Positions 10,092-18,806 of a stretch of 64,000 nt of DNA are shown in pieces. Below the pieces are notes generated by a model that was given only the letters and a program-made list of their open reading frames with translations, was not told the origin of the DNA and did no database searches. The stretch's first letter is position 1, and each line of letters starts with the position of its first letter. This DNA is from Stentor roeselii (taxonomy: Eukaryota > Ciliophora > Heterotrichea > Heterotrichida > Stentoridae), in NCBI GenBank assembly GCA_006503475.1, contig RSEH01000099.1:89742-153741 (forward strand), written 5' to 3'. A program made the position numbers and the translations under genes.

Positions 10092-11462
10092 ATGGCCAGC
10101 CCGAGACTCAAGTTAAAAATAGCTGAAAAAATCAGCTCGACGACGATGGAAAAAGCGAATGCAGCGAAAAACTACATCGAAAAAAAGTATTCAAAAATGA
10201 AAGAAGACGAGGAAGAAAGAAAAATAGAATGGCAAGAACTTCATCAAAAAATGACTGATTTACAATTAACCGCCACTGAACAAAATCTAATAAAACACGA
10301 AATATTGCATAAAGAAGCTCAAAACATGAGAGAAAAAAGACACAAAGTTTCAATTTTTGATTTTGAATCGATTGCAATAATCGGAAAAGGCGCCTTTGGA
10401 GAAGTGAGAGTTGTCCGTCATAAGAAAACCAGAGAAATTCTCGCATTAAAGAAGATGAATAAGTCAGAAATGGTCTTCAAGAACCAAATGCAGCATATCA
10501 AGGCTGAGCGGGATATTTTGGCTTCAGCTTTAAATCCTTGGATTGTCTCTTTGAAGTACTCGTTTCAAGATGATAATTATTTGTACCTTGCTATGGAGTA
10601 TCTCCCTGGAGGGGATCTTATGAACCTGCTCATTAAAAAATCGATTTTGTCTGAAGAAGAAGCAAGGTTTTATACGGCTGAGATGATTGTGGCGGTTGAT
10701 GGAGTTCATAAGTTGAATTATATTCATCGTGATTTGAAACCAGACAACATCCTAATCGACCGAACAGGCCACATAAAATTATCCGATTTCGGTCTATCGA
10801 AAAACGCTGAAATTTACCCTCAAGACTACCAAAAAAACGTAGAAAGACGTGCAGAGCAGCGTAAAATCCGTAAACTAGCTTATTCAACAGTAGGTACTCC
10901 AGACTACATCGCTCCAGAGGTTTTCAGCAAGCAAGGTTACGACGAGTCAGTAGACTGGTGGTCAGTAGGAGTGATTTTATATGAAATGCTTGTCGGTTAC
11001 CCTCCATTTTACGCCGACAAGCCAGTCGAGACCTGTCACAAAGTGGTTGCCTGGCAAAGACACTTCTCAATCCCGAAAGAAGCCCGGCTTAGTCCTAACG
11101 CGCAGGACCTCATTCGACGTTTGATTGCCCCGGCGCCTGACAGGGCGAAAAGCATTACAGAACTTAAAGGACACCCTTTTTTCAGAGGAGTTGACTGGGA
11201 AAACCTTCGCACTACCCGGCCTCCTAATGTTCCTGTCATTAAAAGTGAAGTAGATGTCAGCAATTTTGATAAAATTGATGAAACTGAACCGTTTTACCCA
11301 CTTGAAAAAGTCAAGATTCCGAAGAAGAAAGATCAGAATTTTGTTGGGTTTACTTTTAAGAGGGAATTGGAAAGGAGTAAAAGTGGACTTACTACTGCTT
11401 TAGCGGAACTTGATAGTATTCGGAAGAATGTTTTGAAGAATTCGAATAGTAGGTACTTATAA
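10092..11462 (+). CDS. NDR/LATS-family AGC serine/threonine kinase
   Basis: A 456-residue NDR kinase. The basic helical N-terminus (about 1-90) is the MOB-binding region. The kinase domain has GKGAFGEV (98-105), Lys120, HRDLKPDN (212-219) and DFGLS (232-236). Between DFG and the APE motif lies the basic insert typical of NDR/LATS, ending [15 protein letters not shown], with Ser265 as the expected activation-loop site. The C-terminal hydrophobic motif FVGFTFKRE places Thr421 as the expected upstream-kinase site. All catalytic residues are intact. In eukaryotes NDR kinases act with MOB co-activators in morphogenesis and cell polarity; MOB1 matters for polarity and regeneration in Stentor, so the gene is of interest, though this exact function is inferred. 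Single exon, TAA stop. Confidence 0.96.
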   Translation: MASPRLKLKIAEKISSTTMEKANAAKNYIEKKYSKMKEDEEERKIEWQELHQKMTDLQLTATEQNLIKHEILHKEAQNMREKRHKVSIFDFESIAIIGKGAFGEVRVVRHKKTREILALKKMNKSEMVFKNQMQHIKAERDILASALNPWIVSLKYSFQDDNYLYLAMEYLPGGDLMNLLIKKSILSEEEARFYTAEMIVAVDGVHKLNYIHRDLKPDNILIDRTGHIKLSDFGLSKNAEIYPQDYQKNVERRAEQRKIRKLAYSTVGTPDYIAPEVFSKQGYDESVDWWSVGVILYEMLVGYPPFYADKPVETCHKVVAWQRHFSIPKEARLSPNAQDLIRRLIAPAPDRAKSITELKGHPFFRGVDWENLRTTRPPNVPVIKSEVDVSNFDKIDETEPFYPLEKVKIPKKKDQNFVGFTFKRELERSKSGLTTALAELDSIRKNVLKNSNSRYL

Positions 11463-11681
11463 GGAATGGAATTTTAAGGTTTTTTTAGAGGTTGATGGAA
11501 GAGAGGGTTGAAGGAGGAATTGTTTGGATTTTTTTGTTTAAATAATTTTTACAAATTTTCGAATGATCTATGAATGACTTTTATTTAAATCTGAAGATTT
11601 TTTAGGAAGTTTTCATGTAAAGGGAAATCGGTTTTATAAGTTTTGAAATATTTGAATTCATCGATCATACCTAGCTAAGGA

Positions 11682-11846
11682 TTATCTAAGTTTAGGTTCT
11701 TGAAATGTAGGGGCAGGGAATTTGCCTGGTTCAGGAGCGATAAACTTTTTGGATATGAAGTAGTGCTTTCGAGGAGTTTCGTCACTTGAGGTGCTGGAAT
11801 TTGACCAATACCCGCTACCTTTCTTTGGGCTGTCTTTCGGCATCAT
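11682..11846 (-). CDS. Small hypothetical protein, 54 aa
   Basis: An uninterrupted frame from ATG ATG at 11846 to TAA at 11682. The product starts MMPKDSPKKGSGYWSNSSTS and ends GKFPAPTFQEPKLR. It stands out because base composition and residue mix (G, P, S, T, W, E, K) are those of the neighbouring genes, whereas the flanks are AT-rich and stop-dense. It is proline/serine-rich with no membrane segment or known domain. Convergent with the NDR kinase gene. It could be a small cytoskeletal or signalling adaptor; I do not recognise it. Short length is the main uncertainty. Confidence 0.55.
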   Translation of the reverse strand: MMPKDSPKKGSGYWSNSSTSSDETPRKHYFISKKFIAPEPGKFPAPTFQEPKLR

Positions 11847-12144
11847 AGAGATGTAAGTTCCTTTTTAATAATTATAATCAAAGATGTTAGTAAAAAGATC
11901 TAATATGAAATCCCCTGACTTTACAAAAATCTCTAAATATTCCTTCTACAAGATCATTAAACACTACAATAATTCCGAACTTTTCCTCAAAGAAAATCTT
12001 GAAATTTTTTGCCTTCATAATTCTTTAAATTTTATATAAATCTTTATTCCCAGGCCAAAAAGTTTAATTTCCGAGCAATTTAAACAAAAGCTAAACAGTT
12101 AAAAATGTCAAGCTCCATACTTCTTTAATAATCGTTAAATTTCA
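11847..12144. other. Intergenic between divergent genes
   Basis: About 300 bp of AT-rich sequence between the divergent small gene and the MYB gene; no further feature seen. Confidence 0.5.
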
Positions 12145-12945
12145 ATGAACATGGAAGAAAACGTAGCTAAAAGTGCGGGCTGTGCTCACATTTCCTTACT
12201 TTCAAATCTCCCTCAGAAAAGAAATCAACAGGAGTCAAGTCCCTTATTTTTAAGCCCGCACAAATCAAAAAGTGGCGGCAAAATCCAAAGTGTGAAGTCA
12301 TCAGAAGCTCACCAATCAACCAAATCAAAAGCCTTAGACGGTGTAAAAGGTCCATGGACATCCGAAGAAGACGAAATCGTTCTTCAACTAGTCTCCTTAC
12401 ACGGGCCTCATCACTGGTCAATGATTGCAAGTCACTTGCCCGGGCGGATCGGAAAGCAATGCCGAGAAAGGTGGCACAATCATTTAAACCCTAACATTCG
12501 AAGAGACGACTGGACACCTGAAGAAGACATTCTCATCATCAACGCTCATCTTCAGCTAGGAAACAAATGGGCGGAAATCGCGAAAAGACTACCTGGAAGG
12601 ACTGACAATGCCATTAAAAACCACTGGAATAGCACCCTTAAAAGGAAAATTAAAATTGCACAAAAGGAACTTGAGGGAGAAATTCCGATGAAGAAGAATA
12701 AAATCGATGATGAAGTCACTGCGTATTTGAAGACTAATCTTCATAAGATTGTTAGTGAAAATGAAGGGGATGAAAATTTGACGGTGTGCTCGAAGAGTGA
12801 AGATGTACTTACTAGTTGCTCAACACCGGAAAAAAGTCAGCAGAAGTTATATTATGTCAAACCTGATTATCATTTGTTGGAAATTGATAGCAATATAACT
12901 GCTAGGAACATCATTAGGAGTATTCAAGAATTGGGTAATTTTTAA
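12145..12945 (+). CDS. R2R3-type MYB transcription factor
   Basis: A 266-residue DNA-binding protein. Two MYB repeats are present. R2 (about 68-117) reads [11 protein letters not shown]... and ends [13 protein letters not shown]3 (about 119-168) reads [10 protein letters not shown]... and ends [11 protein letters not shown]. The regularly spaced Trp residues and recognition helices match c-MYB/3R-MYB closely, so binding to the animal/plant MYB core (AACNG) is expected. R1 is absent. The N-terminus is Ser-rich and the C-terminus (about 170-266) has no known domain. Likely nuclear; in other eukaryotes such factors control cell-cycle or differentiation genes. A second Met two codons in (MEENV) is a possible alternative start. 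Single exon. Confidence 0.96.
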   Translation: MNMEENVAKSAGCAHISLLSNLPQKRNQQESSPLFLSPHKSKSGGKIQSVKSSEAHQSTKSKALDGVKGPWTSEEDEIVLQLVSLHGPHHWSMIASHLPGRIGKQCRERWHNHLNPNIRRDDWTPEEDILIINAHLQLGNKWAEIAKRLPGRTDNAIKNHWNSTLKRKIKIAQKELEGEIPMKKNKIDDEVTAYLKTNLHKIVSENEGDENLTVCSKSEDVLTSCSTPEKSQQKLYYVKPDYHLLEIDSNITARNIIRSIQELGNF

Positions 12946-12990
12946 TTAAATAATTTGGTAGATGTTGTTTTAAGATTTGGAGAGTTTGGT

Positions 12991-13132
12991 ATGAAAATAT
13001 TAGATTTTTATAAATCTCTTAAAATTGGTATTGATCTGTTTAAACACTTGGAATTTTTGATATGAAAATATTAAATTTTTTTGAATCTCCTAAAATTAGT
13101 ATTGATCTAGCAATAAATACATTCTCTAATTT
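12991..13132. repeat. Tandem repeat A, 71-bp unit, about 1.7 copies
   Basis: ATGAAAATATTAGATTTTTA at 12991 recurs with few changes at 13062; homology runs on through TCTCNTAAAATTNGTATTGATCT and then fades. Confidence 0.85.
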
Positions 13133-13142
13133 TCAATACTAG

Positions 13143-13355
13143 CTTTCTCTTATCTAACAACAAATAAATCAATAAAATATAAAGAACCTTCTCTCTCAAT
13201 TTACACTAATCCACTTTCTCTTATCTAACAACAAATAAATCAATAAAAGATTAAAAAACTTCTCTTTCTATTTCCACAATTCCACTTTCTCTTATCTAAC
13301 AACAAATAAATCAATAAAATATAAAAAAAAAGCTTCTCTTTCTATTTCCACTAAT
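13143..13355. repeat. Tandem repeat B, 71-bp unit, three copies
   Basis: CTTTCTCTTATCTAACAACA begins at 13143, 13214 and 13285, exactly 71 bp apart, with the rest of the unit largely conserved. Confidence 0.9.
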
Positions 13356-13385
13356 CCAAATTCTACATAAATCCTTAAAAATCCA

Positions 13386-14489
13386 TTAAAACAAGAAACT
13401 TTTAGCAGCTCTATTCCTAACACTTCTAGAAGTATTTTTCCTCAAATTAGTGTTAATCCCAGCCAATCCATTACTTTCAACAACCACTTCATTTCTTTCC
13501 TTAGAAACACTAAGTCCCCTTTCATTTTTTTCCTTCTGAGTAATTTTCGGTAAGTTCTGATTTTTTTCCTCTGCAGCTTCTTTAAGTTTTTCATGAACCC
13601 TGACCCTCATCCTAGGATTTTGCAGAATAATTTTCGCATCTTTTATTTCATTTTGAAGTTTTAAAATAAACTCCTGCTGTCTTTTATCAAGTAACTTCCT
13701 TATTTCAATTTCCTGTGAAATTTTATTCTGAAAGCTTTCAAATTCTTCCTGTATCAAATTTCTTTCATTTAAAAGTTCTTCTTCCTGACTTCCAATAGCT
13801 TGTTTTAATAAATGAATACTTGTTTGATGAGCAGAGTTGATTTTTTGTATTTCATTATCAACTTCTTTAACTTTTATCATAGCGAGTTGGGCTTCTTTTG
13901 AGTACTCAGCAGTGATTTCTTTTGCAGCGTCAAGTTGAATTTTAAAGACACTGATCAATTCCTTGATTTTTGAAATTTCTTTATCAAGTTTGTTTTTTTT
14001 TACTTTTACGTATTCAGGGTTTTTCATTTGGTGATTTTGAATCATGTAGTGTTGGTCAATGCAATGTTGCCCATAAGCGTAGATTTCTCGGTTTTTATTT
14101 GAAATCTCTTCTTTCATCCTGTCATGGTCTCGTTTTATTGTGATCACTTCCATTTGGAATTGACTTTGAATCTCTAGAACTGCTGCTCGAAGTTCTTTTT
14201 TCGTCTGATTGCGAACTGTTATTTTTATGTTCTTTAGGTACTCCTGGTTAGCTTCTTTTATTCGTTGGATTGTGTCCTCGATTCGGGCTTTTTCCCAGGC
14301 TTCTTGCATTGTTTGGTTCAATAGAAGCTCTTCTTTTACCTCCTCTGATGGGATTATCGTTAGAATACGCTCGAATGAGTTTGGAATGTGAGCTTTTGAG
14401 TTTAAGACTTCGGATGATGGGTGGTCGAGCATTGGCATGTGCTCCAGTTCTGACCAGAAGTCTAGGTCGGATTCTTGAGTTTCTTCCAT
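13386..14489 (-). CDS. Coiled-coil protein, 367 aa, function unknown
   Basis: The N-terminus is acidic (MEETQESDLDFWSELEHMPM), followed by continuous alpha-helical coiled coil from about 60 to 290, for example KEISKIKELISVFKIQLDAA, and a basic, Ser/Arg-rich tail (RKNTSRSVRNRAAKSFLF). No catalytic or membrane segment is visible. The layout resembles axonemal or cortical cytoskeleton proteins, but I do not recognise a family. Complete single exon. The ATG at 14489 precedes a G/T-rich + strand flank typical of minus-strand 5' ends in this window. Confidence 0.85.
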   Translation of the reverse strand: MEETQESDLDFWSELEHMPMLDHPSSEVLNSKAHIPNSFERILTIIPSEEVKEELLLNQTMQEAWEKARIEDTIQRIKEANQEYLKNIKITVRNQTKKELRAAVLEIQSQFQMEVITIKRDHDRMKEEISNKNREIYAYGQHCIDQHYMIQNHQMKNPEYVKVKKNKLDKEISKIKELISVFKIQLDAAKEITAEYSKEAQLAMIKVKEVDNEIQKINSAHQTSIHLLKQAIGSQEEELLNERNLIQEEFESFQNKISQEIEIRKLLDKRQQEFILKLQNEIKDAKIILQNPRMRVRVHEKLKEAAEEKNQNLPKITQKEKNERGLSVSKERNEVVVESNGLAGINTNLRKNTSRSVRNRAAKSFLF

Positions 14490-15041
14490 GATAATTATGA
14501 TGAGTTGAGAATGGAAGATTTTCTGGGAAGGGTTTTTTTGGCGAGATATGGGGAGAAATGGCTTATTTGAATTATTGGTAGGTTTTTTTGTTGAGAGTAG
14601 ATTTTTAGATGTTATCTATTTCCTGAGCACGCACACTAATCTTAATAAGCAAACGTATGCCTGCAATATGTTAAGATTTCATATGTTGGAATATATATCA
14701 TGTGATAGGGTTAAATTTAACTACCTGTAAAAATCAGATGAGGCTTAATTACCTCTACTCTCAATTCAATCTATATTTTTCGAATTCTATAACTTATTCT
14801 AATTTCTTTCTTAAATTTTGGATGAGATATCACTGAGAATATCCAAAAAATGCTACTTTCAATTAATTTTAGAAAATTTCAGTTTATTTCGATATATCTG
14901 CGCAGATCAAAATCTAAATTAAACTTCTTCTTCATGTTTAGTTAAGTAATTAAGTATAGATTATTATAAGACTCATAATACCCTTGATTTTAAAAATAAA
15001 ACACACTAATTCTTTCTAAAATAATGATTATCCTTAATAAA
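14490..15041. other. Intergenic, 552 bp
   Basis: No supported gene. The part next to 14489 is C-poor on the + strand; the part next to 15042 is G-poor, as in other flanks here. Confidence 0.55.
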
Positions 15042-18002
15042 CTAAATAATTTTTTTTAACTGATCTAAGAAAATCCCTATATTTTGCTTAGTATCACATT
15101 CTTCTATTGAATAGTATAAAAACATTAAAATTTGTAATTCATTTTGTTCTTGGATATTATCACTTATATTTTGGGCTTTAGAATAAAAGTTTATCAGAAT
15201 CGCTCTAGCTTCATCATCAAGATACCGAATCCTAAAATTCAAATTTACAAATTTAACAAGGTATTTTGATAAATCCAAAGCTATCTCAGAGCTTTTGTCT
15301 ATCTCTAGTCCTTTGAGAATATTACTAACAACTAAGTGTAGTTGTTCCTCAATTTTAACTTTGCTTTGATTATATTTATTGTAGTAATTAAAAATAAATA
15401 TAGCTACTTTCGCATCTTTATATAGTAATTTAAGATCTTTTCTTTGAATGATGCACCTTGAAAGATTATCATGTAGAATAAATAACAATTTGTTCCAATA
15501 AGCTATCTTTAAAATATTGTTTTTGTAAACAAATAATAGATATTTTCCATGTTCTATAAAGAAAAAACCTATTGGCTTAGATGTTTCATAATTAAAACGG
15601 AAATCTTCTCTATGCTCTGAAATATTCCAAGCTGAAATACTTCCATCATCATGACATTTTATATTTAGAATTCCATATTTCGAAGGTTTTATGAATCTAG
15701 TAATAAAATCGTTATGAGATTTAAAGAATCCTCTCAAGTTTTCAACTTTATTATTAATGTTTCCTTCGGGATTATTATTTAAATTTAAATCTCCTCTCTG
15801 ATTTTCGATTTTCCAGATTTTAAACCTATTGTAATTTGATCCAGTAGCCAGATACTTTCCATTACGAGTGTAAGAACAGCAAATTATCGATTCTGAATTT
15901 AAATTAAGAGTGAACTCTTCCTTTTTTTCTTTTAAATTCCAGATTTTTATTTCACTTCTTTTAACATAGTTTTCTATTCCAGTAGCCAGATAATTTCCAT
16001 CAGGAGAGTAAGAACAGCAATTTACCCGATATGGATAATCACTCAAAGTTACTTTTTTTCTTTGCTTTTTAAGATTCCAGACAATAATTTCATATATTTG
16101 TATAGAGTCTTCTGCTCCAGTTGCTAGATAATTACCATCAGAAGAGTAAGAACAGCAAGTTACTATATTTGAATGTCCTTCCAGACTGAATTCTTTTTTT
16201 CGTTCTTTTAAATTCCAGATTTGAACCAATTTTTCTTCTGATCCAGTAGCCAGATAATTTCCATCAGGAGAGAAAATACAGAAATAAAGAAAATCTGAAT
16301 TTCCATGAAGATTTACTTCTTCTCTTCTTTCTTTTATATTCCAGATTATAATCTCCTTAAATGATACAGTTGCAAGATAATTTCCATCAGAAGAGTAAGA
16401 ACAGCAGGTTACCCTTGATGAATGTCCGTTAAGAGTAAACTCTTCTTTTTTCTCTTTTATATTCCAGAGTTTAATCTCACCTTCTCCTAAATTGAAACTT
16501 TCTGATCCAGTTGCCAGATAATTTCCATCAGGTGAGTAAGAAAAACAGTTTACCATCATATAATGTCCTTGTAGATAAATTTCTACATTTTGCTCTTTTA
16601 TATTCTTGATTATAATTTCACCTATACTATCAAAATCATTTACTCTAGTTGCCATATAATTTCCATCAGGAGAGTAAGAACAGCATGAATATCCATTGAG
16701 AGTGAAAACTTCTCTTTGTTTTTTTATATTCAAGATTTTAACAGTTTTAAATCCAGTTGCCATGTAATTTGGATTAGAAGAGTAAAAACAGTGACTTAAA
16801 GGATTTGAATATCTATTGAGAGTGAACTCTTCTTTTTGCTTTGATATATTCCAGATTTGTATTTTATTCATTTGAGAAAAACTTTCTGTACCATTTGCAA
16901 TATATTTTCCATCTGGTGAGTAAGCAAAACAACTTACCAAGAATGAATTTTCTAAATTTAGATCTTCTCTTTGTTCTCTTATATTCCATATTTTAACTGT
17001 TCTGTCTTTTGACCCTAAAGCAAGATAAGTTCCATTAGGACAGAAGGAATAGCACAAAATAGAAAATAATACTTTATCTAAAATAAATTCTTCTTTTCGT
17101 TCTTTAATATTCCATATTTTAACGGTATCTGTTGCAGTTACCAGATAATTTCCATCAGGAGAATAAGAACACCTATAAACACAACTTGAAAATTCATTCA
17201 GACTAAACTCTTCTTTTTGCTCTTTTATATTCCAGATTTTAACTTCCCATTTTTTATTAGAGTTTTCTGATGCAGTTGCCAGATAAATTCCATCAGGAGA
17301 GTAAGAAAAACACATTACTGGATTAGAATATCCTATGAGAGTCAATTCTTCTTTTTGCTCTTTTAAATTCCAAATTTTTAACCTTTTGTCTTTTGATCCA
17401 ACTGCCAGATAATTTCCATCAGGAGAGTAAGAACAACAAGTATATCCATTCAAAGAGAATTCTTCTTTTCTCTCTTTTAAATTCCAGATTTTAACAATTT
17501 TGTCAAGTGATTTTGTTGCCAAATATTTTCCATCAGGAGAGAAGCAACAGAAATTTAATCCACCTGATTTTTCATTCAGAGTAAACTCTTCTCTTTGCTC
17601 TTTTATATTCCAAATTTTAATTTCACCTATTTGATTTAAGTCTTTTGATACAGTAGCCAGATAATTTCCATCAGGAGAGTAAGAACAGCAGTTTACCTGG
17701 TTTGAATGTCCATTTAGAGTAAACTCTTCTCTTTGCTCTTGTATGTTCCATATTCTAACCGATTCTGACCCAGTTGCAAGATAATTTCCATCAGGAGAGA
17801 AAGAACAGCATAATACCCAATATGAATGTCTTCCTTCAAAAACTTTCATCGGCCATGAATAAACTTTTTCTTGATATTTTGAATACCTTGAGTAGTACTT
17901 ATAAATTTTATTTCTCACCTTGTCTGCTTCACTATCATCATTCTGTTCTGGATTATAGAATTTCTCTTCACTTGCTAGCATACATGAATCAGAATTTGCC
18001 AT
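15042..18002 (-). CDS. WD40-repeat array protein, 986 aa
   Basis: A soluble beta-propeller protein. Residues about 50-760 are a run of some 17 WD40-type blades with consensus CCSYSPDGNYLATGS, then a K-I-W-N-I-K core and EQKEEFTLNGHS. Blade length varies because of short inserts (for example SFNLGEGEIK). Enough blades are present for two to three propellers. The C-terminal 220 residues lack WD motifs, are aromatic- and Lys-rich and end QLKKII; no membrane segment or catalytic motif is visible. The blade consensus (NIKE-x-x-EEF) is the same as in the WD40-TRP channel gene at 52.6 kb, so the two arrays are paralogous. Compared with that gene, this one lacks the channel module. Function unknown; propellers usually serve as interaction platforms. 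Complete single exon. Confidence 0.93.
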   Translation of the reverse strand: MANSDSCMLASEEKFYNPEQNDDSEADKVRNKIYKYYSRYSKYQEKVYSWPMKVFEGRHSYWVLCCSFSPDGNYLATGSESVRIWNIQEQREEFTLNGHSNQVNCCSYSPDGNYLATVSKDLNQIGEIKIWNIKEQREEFTLNEKSGGLNFCCFSPDGKYLATKSLDKIVKIWNLKERKEEFSLNGYTCCSYSPDGNYLAVGSKDKRLKIWNLKEQKEELTLIGYSNPVMCFSYSPDGIYLATASENSNKKWEVKIWNIKEQKEEFSLNEFSSCVYRCSYSPDGNYLVTATDTVKIWNIKERKEEFILDKVLFSILCYSFCPNGTYLALGSKDRTVKIWNIREQREDLNLENSFLVSCFAYSPDGKYIANGTESFSQMNKIQIWNISKQKEEFTLNRYSNPLSHCFYSSNPNYMATGFKTVKILNIKKQREVFTLNGYSCCSYSPDGNYMATRVNDFDSIGEIIIKNIKEQNVEIYLQGHYMMVNCFSYSPDGNYLATGSESFNLGEGEIKLWNIKEKKEEFTLNGHSSRVTCCSYSSDGNYLATVSFKEIIIWNIKERREEVNLHGNSDFLYFCIFSPDGNYLATGSEEKLVQIWNLKERKKEFSLEGHSNIVTCCSYSSDGNYLATGAEDSIQIYEIIVWNLKKQRKKVTLSDYPYRVNCCSYSPDGNYLATGIENYVKRSEIKIWNLKEKKEEFTLNLNSESIICCSYTRNGKYLATGSNYNRFKIWKIENQRGDLNLNNNPEGNINNKVENLRGFFKSHNDFITRFIKPSKYGILNIKCHDDGSISAWNISEHREDFRFNYETSKPIGFFFIEHGKYLLFVYKNNILKIAYWNKLLFILHDNLSRCIIQRKDLKLLYKDAKVAIFIFNYYNKYNQSKVKIEEQLHLVVSNILKGLEIDKSSEIALDLSKYLVKFVNLNFRIRYLDDEARAILINFYSKAQNISDNIQEQNELQILMFLYYSIEECDTKQNIGIFLDQLKKII

Positions 18003-18806
18003 TTATAGAACTAGATTTTCAGAAAAAAGCACAAGTTCCATAATTTAAAAATTTTACAAAGATCTCTAATTATCTTTTAATCTTGGAATATTAGTTTGAA
18101 GTTTAACTTAAACAACAAAACCCTTTTAAATTGCTATAAGGAGTACCAAAATCTTAAAGTAATTTCCACAAATTATCTTCAAGCAAGTCCTTCATAAATT
18201 ACCTAAACACAAAAACATAGAATTTCAAACAAGTAGTTAAAGGATTGGCAAAGAAAACCAATTCTATTGCAAAGAGGTTGCGGATTTGATTAAGCCTTCT
18301 TTACAGTTTATTAATATGGTATTAGGTCTCATATAAATGAATTTAAAATTAAACTAAACTATTTCCTGTGTGGTTAGTATTTCATCAATCGGTTCATCAG
18401 ATGATTCGATCATGTCTTTCAAAATTAGTATAATTCCAGCATGGAGTCATTTAGGAGTACTAAGAGTGACCTAATCAAATTCTGAAAAAAATAATATATG
18501 ATTAAAAACTACAAAGAACCTAAAATCCCTTTTCAAGATCTAGATTTGAAAAGTCCTCGTCATGGCATATAAGTGGTTATGGAGGAACGAATCGTCCTAA
18601 TTTGAATACTAATACAATCTCATCGTTAGATCTAAAATATATTTTCTCGAGTAGTAGTGTAAAATTTAACTAGTTCACAGTTTAAACTGGATATATAATA
18701 TTAGAAATACCAAATGATCTAATTCTAAGCCATTAAGTACACATAAATAATCAATTAAAATCTTAATTAAGAATTAATAATTGTTGTTATTTCAATATAA
18801 ATGAAT
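18003..18806. other. Intergenic, about 800 bp
   Basis: No intact gene. A minus-strand stretch around 18360-18440 reads KDMIESSDEPIDEILTTQEI in one frame, but stops surround it; it may be a gene relic or chance. No tRNA-like fold was recognised. Confidence 0.5.

Larger units (their letters stand above)
12946..13385. other. Convergent intergenic with two tandem arrays
   Basis: The 3' flanks of the MYB gene (+) and the coiled-coil gene (-) meet here. The left half is G/T-rich on the + strand and the right half C/A-rich, with the switch near 13135. Each half carries its own 71-bp tandem repeat. Confidence 0.7.

Noticed and set aside
11448-11462. GTAGGTACTTATAAG at the end of the NDR kinase gene as a 15-nt intron.
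   Set aside because: Starts GTAG rather than GTAA, and the kinase is already complete through its hydrophobic motif; the extension adds nothing recognisable.
14548-14730. A 60-codon + strand frame upstream of the coiled-coil gene.
   Set aside because: Hydrophobic, low-complexity composition typical of AT/GT-rich flank; no coding signal.
18360-18610. Minus-strand stretch with coding-like pieces interrupted by several stops.
   Set aside because: Pieces are short (about 20 codons) and no family is recognisable, so a pseudogene call is not supported.
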